A DNA stretch of 12,651 bases from Gammaproteobacteria bacterium (GTDB lineage: Bacteria; Pseudomonadota; Gammaproteobacteria; Ga0077536), in NCBI GenBank assembly GCA_003540955.1, contig DPMX01000211.1, forward strand, positions 1-12,651, read 5' to 3'. Positions 6,734 through 12,651 of the stretch are shown in pieces (positions within the stretch are counted from its first letter, which is position 1; each line of letters begins with the position of its first letter). The notes below the pieces were generated by a model, which was given only the letters and a program-made list of their open reading frames with translations, ran no database searches and was not told the DNA's origin. The translations under genes and the position numbers were made by a program.

Positions 6734-7007
6734 ATTTTCGGGTCACTAGACTCTTAGTATTTAAAGCTTCAATCCTTCAAACACCGAGGGCGCAACCCAG
6801 ACTCCGAAGCATCCGCAACCCAGCCCGGATCCGCAGATCAACTCCGCACTATGATGTGGGTGTAAAACCCACAAGAGGGGCGAACAGCAAAGGTATACCT
6901 GTCTACACAAAAAGCCGCTGTCGCCATACGTTACCGACGACGCACATAGCAACGTAGGATGGAACTGCCTAAACTTTTTGTCACCAATTTATCCAGGTCT
7001 TAGCTTT
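6734..7007. other. Intergenic spacer, G+C-rich with short repeats, no confident gene
   Basis: This 274-bp spacer lies between the SLC13 symporter stop and the MATE exporter start. The stretch 6785-6895 looks more G+C-rich than the flanks. It holds a 10-bp direct repeat CGCAACCCAG (6791-6800 and 6814-6823), a 7-bp direct repeat ATCCGCA (6811-6817 and 6829-6835) and a hairpin at 6855-6873. A 63-codon minus-strand frame (6952-6761) exists, but it is rich in Cys, has no family resemblance and no good ribosome binding site. It may be an untranslated leader, a small RNA or decayed sequence; none of these is shown. Confidence 0.45.
6855..6873. repeat. Perfect inverted repeat, 7-bp stem
   Basis: TGTGGGT (6855-6861), loop GTAAA, ACCCACA (6867-6873). 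No T-run follows on either strand, so it does not look like an intrinsic terminator. It could be an RNA hairpin in the leader of the MATE exporter gene or an operator-like site. Confidence 0.45.
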
Positions 7008-8474
7008 TCAACGCGAAAAATCCAATACGGTCGGTATTAGGTTTACAGCTATCACGCTAATAACAATCAACCCTAGAAAATTCATCGCGGCCCCAGCCCA
7101 CGCCATCTCTGACGCACGAATACGGCCACTACCGAATACAATCGCGTTTGGCGGGGTCGCAACCGGCAACATAAAAGCACAGCTCGCAGCCAATGCGACT
7201 ATGATAATCACTATTTCTTGTTTGAGTCCTAGAACCGGTGTCGCCGCCGCAAGAATAGGCACTAATGTCGCCGTCGTTGCAACGTTGCTAGTGAACTCCG
7301 TCAAAAGAACTACTATCGCTACGAGGGCCGTTATCATCAGTACGGTCGACACCGGCGATAAATTTGAAACCCAAAAGCCGATGATTTTATCAGCGCCTGT
7401 AGCATTTATCGTGTTGGCAAGGCTCAAACCGCCACCAAATAGAATCAATGTGCCCCATGGCAATTCTCGCGCGTCGGGCCAATCGAGAACAAATTTCCGA
7501 CGGCTCAGATCTACTGGGATAAGAAATAGGGCGACTGCCGCCACCAGCGCAACGCTCGTATCAGTCAAATTGGACAGTGGTGCGAAACCTAAGATTCTAA
7601 TGTCAACGAGCCACGGTCGGGCCATCCACACGCAAACAAGCAAGCCAAATACCAACAAGGTTGCGCGTCCCCCGCGTTGAAGCTCACTCCATACAAGACC
7701 ATCGCCACTGAGGGCTCCTGCATCACTTTTAATTCGTGGAGGTAACGAAAAATGAATGCGAGTCAAATACCACCAAGCGAGTGGCAATAATAAGGAAACA
7801 CAAGGAACCCCAATCATCATCCAATCAACAAACCCAATCTGCACGCCAAGAATATCGTTAAAATAGGATGCAACGTAAAGATTTGGCGGCGTACCAACGA
7901 TAGTCGCCATCCCGCCAATCGAGGCGCTGTAGGCTAACGACAACAGCAGACATTTTTCGAAACCCCGATCTGTCTGGTGGCGGCCGATTATGCTTAATGC
8001 GATTGGGAGCATCATAATCGTCGCAGCTGTATTCGATAACCACATGCTGAGGCACGCCGTGGCAAGCATGAACCCACCAACAACGCGAGTCGGATTATCA
8101 CCAACACGTCGCAATAACGAGATCGCAAATCGACGATGCAATGACCATTTCTGTAACGCAATGGATACTAGAAAGCCGGCGAAAAACAGAAAGATGAGTG
8201 GATGAGCGTACGGTTCAGCTGCGGTGCTAAGCGGCAGGACTCCCAATATCGGGAATACGGTTACAGGAAGCAAGGCCGTCACCGACATTGGCACTGCTTC
8301 AGTTATCCACCAGATAGCCATCCACACGGTGACTGCAAACACCACTCGAATACCTTCATCCATCAGGAATACGCCATCACCGTTCCCTGAATAACTGGAT
8401 GGCAGCCCTAAAAATACTAAAATGGCACAGGTTGGTCCTGCAAAGAGCGAAGCGCTCAAAAAATATTTCCGCAT
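7008..8474 (-). CDS. SLC13/DASS family anion:sodium symporter
   Basis: This 488-residue polytopic protein has the two-repeat layout of the divalent anion:sodium symporters (VcINDY, NaDC, NaCT). The first repeat has MWLSNTAATIMMLP with the SNT motif at 147-149, then GTPPN at 194-198. The second has TEFTSNVATTATLVP, with SNV at 396-398 in place of SNT, and TPPN at 440-443. These loops form the Na+ and substrate sites. Known substrates are C4-dicarboxylates, citrate or sulfate; nothing in the sequence lets me choose. ITEAVPMSVTALLPVTVFP near residues 57-75 is also typical. The ATG at 8474 fits the family N-terminus. The gene lies 133 bp downstream of the phosphoesterase gene, so it may be transcribed separately. 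Confidence 0.93.
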   Translation of the reverse strand: MRKYFLSASLFAGPTCAILVFLGLPSSYSGNGDGVFLMDEGIRVVFAVTVWMAIWWITEAVPMSVTALLPVTVFPILGVLPLSTAAEPYAHPLIFLFFAGFLVSIALQKWSLHRRFAISLLRRVGDNPTRVVGGFMLATACLSMWLSNTAATIMMLPIALSIIGRHQTDRGFEKCLLLSLAYSASIGGMATIVGTPPNLYVASYFNDILGVQIGFVDWMMIGVPCVSLLLPLAWWYLTRIHFSLPPRIKSDAGALSGDGLVWSELQRGGRATLLVFGLLVCVWMARPWLVDIRILGFAPLSNLTDTSVALVAAVALFLIPVDLSRRKFVLDWPDARELPWGTLILFGGGLSLANTINATGADKIIGFWVSNLSPVSTVLMITALVAIVVLLTEFTSNVATTATLVPILAAATPVLGLKQEIVIIIVALAASCAFMLPVATPPNAIVFGSGRIRASEMAWAGAAMNFLGLIVISVIAVNLIPTVLDFSR

Positions 8475-8607
8475 GTGCTAAAACCCCACCCCAAATTCCA
8501 TTTTTTGACGCCCCAATGCATGGGATTACTGACTGCCCAAGGCTTTTCTAAAGTAAAAATGTAGGTAAATATTTTGGAGAAAATACTATATTGCCGACTC
8601 CAGTATT
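8475..8607. other. Intergenic spacer upstream of symporter gene
   Basis: This is 133 bp of A+T-rich sequence. An 8-bp inverted repeat AAAATACT/AGTATTTT (8580-8587 and 8602-8609, loop 14) straddles the end of the phosphoesterase gene. No T-run or convincing promoter pair is seen. Confidence 0.35.
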
Positions 8608-9156
8608 TTATCGCACAACCGGGAAACGTATTGAAGAAACCTTCCAAGACTGCGGTCGAAATTCTAGAATCAAGGCAGACGGCCCCCCATATGTTCGTTG
8701 CCGACCGCACGAACCTGGATTTAGCACCCACGGTAAGTTGTCCGTATCTATTACTGAGCGATGACTGTGGCCATAGATTATCGCGAGGGCGTCAGGATAC
8801 TGATCACGCATTTGCCGATGGCGTTTTTTTGCTTGAGGATACTGATGACCGTGGAGCACGACGACATGGCCAACACTCAAATTGATCCGCGCGACTAGAG
8901 GTATTTTTCGCAATCTATCTATTTCATCCGGCAGCCACCGCTCCGATGTGTCGTTATTCCCACGCACCGCAACAATTGGAGCCACCGCGCCAAGCGTGTT
9001 CAACACCTCGGTGCCACCCAAATCACCTGCGTGGATCAGAAAACCACAGGGTTTTAGAGCGGCTACAATACGTTTATCTATAAAGCCATGGCTGTCAGAC
9101 ACAAGTCCGAACTGTGAACAGGACCTAGCATCAATGACTGCTATTTCATCGTTCAT
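8608..9156 (-). CDS. YfcE/MJ0936-type calcineurin-like metallophosphoesterase
   Basis: This 182-residue cytoplasmic protein carries all metal-binding blocks of the small YfcE-like metallophosphoesterases, in order: VSDSHG (19-24), IHAGD (41-45), RGNNDT (65-70), LHGHQ (101-105), YGHSHR (128-133) and LNPGSC (145-150). The Asp, Asn and His residues in them bind a pair of divalent metals, usually Mn, and the enzymes hydrolyse phosphodiesters. YfcE of E. coli works on artificial substrates, and the natural substrate is generally unknown. The ATG at 9156 is the only start that keeps the first block. It gives about 15 residues before the motif, somewhat longer than usual. The start lies inside the end of the AmpG-like gene (11-bp overlap), so the two are probably translationally coupled. 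This context might hint at a muropeptide- or nucleotide-derived substrate, but that is inference only. Confidence 0.93.
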   Translation of the reverse strand: MNDEIAVIDARSCSQFGLVSDSHGFIDKRIVAALKPCGFLIHAGDLGGTEVLNTLGAVAPIVAVRGNNDTSERWLPDEIDRLRKIPLVARINLSVGHVVVLHGHQYPQAKKRHRQMRDQYPDALAIIYGHSHRSVIDTDNLPWVLNPGSCGRQRTYGGPSALILEFRPQSWKVSSIRFPVVR

Positions 9157-10378
9157 CGGGCCGGATTGTAAACATGATGTCGTATCTGTCTATATTACCT
9201 CTCAATATAAAAACTAGAATAATACCTGGTAAAGCGATTACGGCAGTGAAAAAAAAGAAACTCACCCAACCAAACGCTTCAACAAGATACCCGGCCGGAG
9301 GGCCGCTTAGAACTCTCCCGATACTCGCAACAGCCGTCAATAACGCAAACTGCGTCGCAGTGTACCGGCGATCGCAAATTGCAATAAGTAGAGCAACAAG
9401 CGCTGCGGTGCCCATCCCGCCAGATACATTCTCTAAGGCGACTACCGTAATCATTGTGACATAAGATTTTCCGCTAATAGCGAGAAACATAAATCCAATA
9501 TTTGTAACCGCTTGGATCACACCAAACACAAGTAAGGATCGGTACAATCCCCAACGAAACATTAGGGCGCCACCGAATATCCCACCGAGCAACGAGGATG
9601 ATATTCCAATACCTTTATAGAATACGCCAATCTCCGTAAGGCTAAATTCCAAATGCCGGACAAAAAATGTCGTCGTTAATCGCCCCGCCGCTGCATCCCC
9701 AAACTTATACAGACAAACAAGCGCTATCAATCCTAATGATTCAGGACGCCGTAAAAATGCATGGAACGGTTGGATAACAACCTCGCTCATCGTTCCGGGC
9801 AACCCCACCGGAGCCTTCGGCTCGCTTGCCGCAACCGTCGCAAACAGGCCAAGGGCCGCAACCGCTGCTAGCGCAGCATAGGTGACGTTAAACCCAACGT
9901 GATCTGCGAGAAGATAGGCGCCTGCGCCAGATACTATGATACCGATACGGTAACCAGCGACCGATAAGCCCGCTCCCAGGCCGCGTTCCTTAGGCCTTAA
10001 TATTTCTGCCCTATAAGCGTCAATCGCTATGTCCTGCGTAGCGGAGACAAACGTTAATGCCAACGCCATCCAAGCTAATGCGTGAATGTTCTTGCTCGGA
10101 TCCTGGAAAGCAAACCCGAGTATTAACGCGACAAGAAGAAACTGACTCGCGGCGATCCAGCCTCGTCGACGGCCAAGCCATCGGGGCGAGTATCTATCCA
10201 GCAGCGGCGCCCACAAAAACTTTAGCACATATGGAATACCGAGCAGCGAAAATAATCCAATTGCCGTAATATCAACAGCAGATATAGCGAGCCAAGCTTG
10301 CAACGTGCTGTCGGTTAGCATAAGCGGCACACCTGATGCAAAACCCAGCGCCGTAACTATTCCGAGACGCCGTTTCAC
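9146..10378 (-). CDS. AmpG-like MFS permease
   Basis: This 410-residue major facilitator protein has about 12 membrane segments. Its N-terminal half matches the AmpG family: LGFASGVPLMLTDSTLQAWL (11-30), KFLWAPLLDRYSP (53-65), LGRRRGW (68-74), SATQDIAIDAYRAEIL (112-127), ERGLGAG (131-137) and GYRIGIIVSGAGA (142-154). AmpG imports anhydro-muropeptides from the periplasm for peptidoglycan recycling. This protein is shorter than E. coli AmpG (491), which carries extra C-terminal segments, so the substrate may differ and I give no gene symbol. The start is a GTG at 10378; a nearby upstream ATG is out of frame. There is no good Shine-Dalgarno sequence. It is the first gene of the minus-strand block, divergent from moaA, and its end overlaps the phosphoesterase gene. 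No ampD or nagZ is in the window. Confidence 0.88.
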   Translation of the reverse strand: MKRRLGIVTALGFASGVPLMLTDSTLQAWLAISAVDITAIGLFSLLGIPYVLKFLWAPLLDRYSPRWLGRRRGWIAASQFLLVALILGFAFQDPSKNIHALAWMALALTFVSATQDIAIDAYRAEILRPKERGLGAGLSVAGYRIGIIVSGAGAYLLADHVGFNVTYAALAAVAALGLFATVAASEPKAPVGLPGTMSEVVIQPFHAFLRRPESLGLIALVCLYKFGDAAAGRLTTTFFVRHLEFSLTEIGVFYKGIGISSSLLGGIFGGALMFRWGLYRSLLVFGVIQAVTNIGFMFLAISGKSYVTMITVVALENVSGGMGTAALVALLIAICDRRYTATQFALLTAVASIGRVLSGPPAGYLVEAFGWVSFFFFTAVIALPGIILVFILRGNIDRYDIMFTIRPDER

Positions 10379-10770
10379 ACTTACATGTTCTGGCTCGTTA
10401 ATTGAACTTTGCCTCGCGTATTCCCAGAATCACCGTAGTCGCGCACGGGCCACCCGCTTTTCAACCACACTAGCTGCTTATTCGCGGTTCTCGGTTAGTG
10501 TTAAAAACAGAAACCTCTGAATGCCTTTATAACTCATAACTCTACCTGGATTTTTTCGGTGCCGTAAACGTTTCTACCGCTCCGCTATCTCACTTATAAG
10601 CCTACAGGGGACCAAATAAATATTTGAATGGTTTTAACTATCTGATAAAACAATGATTTTTTGTAAGCAGTTGAAGCGAATAACCAACCCGTCTGCCGCC
10701 GTCACAAAGCTAGCGTGTTACACTACTAAATAAAAGCTACAAAAGAATTTAATTCTGTCGGATCGAGCCT
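10379..10770. other. Divergent intergenic region (AmpG-like permease / moaA)
   Basis: This 392-bp non-coding region between two divergent starts must hold the promoters of both. On the moaA side I see an extended -10 box at 10716-10724. A weaker pair, TTGAAT (10624-10629) and TAAAAC (10646-10651) with 16 bp between, overlaps a small inverted repeat GTTTTA/TAAAAC (10631-10636 and 10646-10651). On the permease side no convincing promoter is visible. I looked for a Moco riboswitch, known upstream of moaA in enterobacteria, and could not recognise one. No tRNA or other RNA gene is seen, and no frame here resembles a protein. Confidence 0.5.
10716..10724 (+). promoter_or_regulatory. Possible extended -10 promoter of moaA
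   Basis: TGTTACACT has the TG-N-TACACT form of an extended sigma-70 -10 box. No good -35 hexamer stands 16-18 bp upstream, which is tolerated by extended -10 promoters. Transcription would start near 10731, leaving a leader of about 40 nt before the moaA ATG, too short for a Moco riboswitch. Confidence 0.4.
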
Positions 10771-11778
10771 ATGCAGGAAAAAACAGCGCGTGAAACTCTA
10801 GTTGACAAATTTGGTCGGCGCGTGAACTACGTGCGAATCTCCGTGACCGATCGATGCGACTTTCGATGCGTCTACTGTATGTCCGAAGATATGCAATTTG
10901 TGCCTCGAGCAAAGATACTCACTTTGGAGGAACTAAAGCAAATCGCGACTGCGTTCGTCGAACTTGGTGTAGAAAAGATTCGAATCACAGGAGGTGAACC
11001 GTTAGTGCGACGCAACGTTCTAAAGCTCCTTCGCGATATCGCACAGCTGGAAGGATTGCGTGAATTAACCATCACGACTAACGGAAGTCAGTTACAGCGA
11101 CTTGCCAAGAAGGTTCGCGCCGCCGGCGTTCGACGATTAAACATAAGCCTCGACTCGCTAGACCACGACTTGTTTCGGCGCCTTACTCGCACAGGAAACT
11201 TGGGGAAAGTATTACAAGGCATTGAAGCCGCAAGTAAAGCTGGATTCGAAAAGATCAAAATCAACGCCGTTATCCTTAAGAACCGTAATCATCTCGAGAT
11301 TGCCTCATTAGTTGAGTTCGCGATTCAACGCGAAATGGATATTTCGTTTATCGAGGAAATGCCGCTAGGAATGATTGGAGACCACGATCGAGCGGAGGCT
11401 TACTATAGTAGCGATGAAATACGAAGCGATTTAGAAGAACGATATACCTTAATTCCGACCAGCGAAACGACCGGGGGTCCTTCCCGCTATTTCGAAATCG
11501 CACAGACGGGCACTAAAGTTGGTTTTATTTCTCCACACAGTCATAATTTCTGCGACACCTGCAATCGTGTGCGTCTGACAGCAGAAGGCCGCCTATTGTT
11601 GTGTTTGGGCCAGGAGCACTCAATTGATCTGCGCCATGTGATACGGTCCTTTCCGAATAACCAAGATAGATTAAAAGACGCTATCAGACAATCAATGTCG
11701 ATCAAACCACAAGGACATAATTTCGATCTCACTGAACAACCGGTCATTTTCCGTCACATGAGTGCTACTGGAGGCTAG
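10771..11778 (+). CDS. moaA: GTP 3',8-cyclase MoaA (radical SAM)
   Basis: This 335-residue protein is close to the family length of about 330. Its N-terminal radical SAM cluster is CDFRCVYC (Cys29, Cys33, Cys36), followed by KIRITGGEPLVR (69-80) and ITTNGSQL (101-108), which bind S-adenosylmethionine. The second 4Fe-4S cluster, which binds GTP, has Cys261, Cys264 and Cys278 in NFCDTCNRVRLTAEGRLLLC (259-278). The chain ends in the Gly-Gly tail (334-335) needed for activity in the family. With MoaC it converts GTP to cyclic pyranopterin monophosphate, the first step of molybdenum cofactor synthesis; moaC is not in the window. The ATG at 10771 fits the family. Only a weak purine stretch (GGATCGAG) precedes it. 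mobA follows after 148 bp on the same strand. Confidence 0.97.
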   Translation: MQEKTARETLVDKFGRRVNYVRISVTDRCDFRCVYCMSEDMQFVPRAKILTLEELKQIATAFVELGVEKIRITGGEPLVRRNVLKLLRDIAQLEGLRELTITTNGSQLQRLAKKVRAAGVRRLNISLDSLDHDLFRRLTRTGNLGKVLQGIEAASKAGFEKIKINAVILKNRNHLEIASLVEFAIQREMDISFIEEMPLGMIGDHDRAEAYYSSDEIRSDLEERYTLIPTSETTGGPSRYFEIAQTGTKVGFISPHSHNFCDTCNRVRLTAEGRLLLCLGQEHSIDLRHVIRSFPNNQDRLKDAIRQSMSIKPQGHNFDLTEQPVIFRHMSATGG

Positions 11779-11926
11779 AAAGCCCCGAGTATTTTTCAGT
11801 TGCATCCCTCGCATGAACCACGCACACGACATGAAGGTAAGAAATCTACTCCTAAAACGCATGCCTGTGTAATGTGCGAAGATTTTACATGGAAAAATTC
11901 TGATCAACCCGAAAAACTGTATTGGT

Positions 11927-12523
11927 ATGAAAACTGTCGACATAACGGGCGTCATTCTTACCGGAGGCCGAGGATCACGGCTAGGGGGAAGAGATAAGGG
12001 GTTAGTAGAAGTTGCTGACCGACCGTTAATTAAACATGTTATAGAGAGATTTAGGCCTCAGGTTAACGATCTATTTATCAATGCCAATAGAAATATCAGC
12101 CGCTATCGGACACTAGGTTATCCTGTGATTTCCGACGTTATAGAGGGCTTCGCCGGACCGCTAGCTGGGATCGCAGTTGCACTTGAGCACTGTAATTCCC
12201 CTTACATGGCTATTTGCCCATGCGACTCACCGTTTTTGCCATTAGATCTTGTCGCAAAACTCGCTAGCCCTGTAATGCACTCTGAGACCACGGTCAGCGT
12301 AGTAATCGGTGATGGACGGCCACAACCTGTCTTCGCTTTGATTCCGAGAAAACTGCAGGATTCCCTGAAGGATTATTTAGCTAGCGGTGGAAGAAAGATT
12401 ATGAGCTGGTACAGACAGCAAAAACTTGTCGAGGTCGATTTTGGCCCGGACCCGTTACCGTTCGCAAACATCAACTCTGCCGAGGAACTTGCCCATGCCG
12501 CTCTCGGCTTATCAACGTCGTGA
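11927..12523 (+). CDS. mobA: Molybdenum cofactor guanylyltransferase MobA
   Basis: This 198-residue protein (E. coli MobA has 194) has a nucleotidyltransferase fold. The N-terminal GTP-binding block is ILTGGRGSRLGGRDKGLVEV (10-29), where most members have LAGG; Lys24 is the expected catalytic lysine. GFAGPLAGI (74-82), CPCDSPFLP with the metal-binding Asp100, GRPQPVFAL and FANINSAEEL also match. It transfers GMP from GTP to Mo-molybdopterin, giving the bis-MGD form used by DMSO reductase-type enzymes such as nitrate, formate and TMAO enzymes. The 148-bp gap after moaA is long for a tight operon and holds no recognised gene or terminator. The start has only a poor ribosome binding site, but no earlier in-frame start exists. 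The stop overlaps the mobB start (GTGA). Confidence 0.95.
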   Translation: MKTVDITGVILTGGRGSRLGGRDKGLVEVADRPLIKHVIERFRPQVNDLFINANRNISRYRTLGYPVISDVIEGFAGPLAGIAVALEHCNSPYMAICPCDSPFLPLDLVAKLASPVMHSETTVSVVIGDGRPQPVFALIPRKLQDSLKDYLASGGRKIMSWYRQQKLVEVDFGPDPLPFANINSAEELAHAALGLSTS

Positions 12524-12651
12524 AGACATTTCTCTATCGCGGAGTGCCCGTAATCGGGTTTGCCTCGTTCAGCGGCGGTGGGAAAACCCACCTTATGCGG
12601 CAACTCATTCCGCGCTTAAGCACTCACGGGATACGAACTGCAATTGTAAAA
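12520..12651 (+). CDS. mobB: MobB, GTP-binding Moco accessory protein (N-terminal fragment)
   Basis: Only the first 44 codons are inside the window, and the gene continues beyond 12651. It starts with GTG at 12520, sharing four bases (GTGA) with the mobA stop, which indicates translational coupling. The product begins MKTFLYRGVPVIGFASFSGG and continues GKTHLMRQLIPRLSTHGIRT. This is the MobB N-terminus, with a P-loop (SGGGKTH) where GTGKTT is more usual, and the helix ending LIPxLxxxGxRxAxxK. MobB binds GTP and assists MobA in making the guanine dinucleotide cofactor; it is not essential in E. coli. The C-terminal part cannot be judged, so a fusion (for example to MoeA or MobA, seen in other bacteria) cannot be excluded. 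Confidence 0.9.
   Translation, partial: MKTFLYRGVPVIGFASFSGGGKTHLMRQLIPRLSTHGIRTAIVK

Noticed and set aside
6761..6952. A 63-codon minus-strand ORF in the spacer before the MATE exporter
   Set aside because: Cys-rich, biased composition, no ribosome binding site and no family resemblance. I describe the spacer instead.
7201..7680. A 159-codon plus-strand ORF inside the SLC13 symporter gene
   Set aside because: It is antisense to a well-conserved gene with intact SLC13 motifs, and its own translation has no recognisable features.
10560..10770. Moco riboswitch upstream of moaA
   Set aside because: I could not recognise the conserved stems, and the likely extended -10 box at 10716-10724 would leave only about 40 nt of leader.
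11779..11926. Separate small gene or terminator between moaA and mobA
   Set aside because: The plus-strand frame from 11800 lies mostly in mobA out of frame. GGCT/AGCC at the moaA stop is only a 4-bp stem, too short for a terminator.
1..12651. CRISPR array, transposon ends, prophage genes or tRNA genes
   Set aside because: Reading both strands by eye I found no regular spaced repeats, no transposase or phage proteins, and no tRNA-like cloverleaf with a T-arm consensus.

Overview
The window is bacterial chromosome with a dense, housekeeping-like gene content. The FolE2-type GTP cyclohydrolase, an Lpp/OprI-like murein lipoprotein, an ErfK/YbiS-type L,D-transpeptidase, a stand-alone HNH protein and a MoaA-MobA-MobB run together suggest a Gram-negative gammaproteobacterium, probably environmental. 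By eye the G+C is in the mid to high 40s. This placement is inferred from protein families; I see no rRNA, tRNA or other marker that fixes the lineage.

Left part (1-2600). The window opens in the last codons of a farnesyl diphosphate synthase (ispA). folE2 follows on the same strand and makes dihydroneopterin triphosphate from GTP. Convergent to it is mazG, an NTP pyrophosphohydrolase. Divergent from mazG is an HNH-domain protein of a type I associate with gammaproteobacterial chromosomes.

Murein-anchoring block (2800-4614). A small alanine-rich lipoprotein ending in Lys-Lys faces a periplasmic L,D-transpeptidase with a LysM-like N-terminus. The two genes converge on one long hairpin that can serve as terminator for both. 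In the best-known systems an enzyme of this kind links the C-terminal lysine of Lpp to peptidoglycan, so the window may hold both enzyme and substrate. The transpeptidase start overlaps the stop of a DUF423 membrane protein (ATGA), and moaB lies just upstream of that.

Minus-strand transporter block (5378-10378). In transcription order this holds an AmpG-like MFS permease, a YfcE-like metallophosphoesterase overlapping it by 11 bp, a SLC13/DASS anion:sodium symporter, and a DinF-type MATE exporter. Two spacers in and beside this block (5180-5377 and 6734-7007) have no confident gene.

Right part (10771-12651). After a 392-bp divergent intergenic region come moaA, mobA and the first 44 codons of mobB. 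With moaB at 4658-5179, the window covers three steps of molybdenum cofactor synthesis: MoaA acts on GTP, MoaB is molybdopterin adenylyltransferase-like, and MobA/MobB convert Mo-MPT to the guanine dinucleotide form. moaC, moaD, moaE, moeA and a molybdate transporter are not in the window.

I found no CRISPR array, insertion sequence, prophage or recognisable defence island. The most useful leads are the lipoprotein/transpeptidase pair, the Cys-Cys heptad in the lipoprotein, the coupled DUF423-transpeptidase genes and two short unrecognised ORFs in spacers. I do not see strong evidence for a wholly new multi-gene system.
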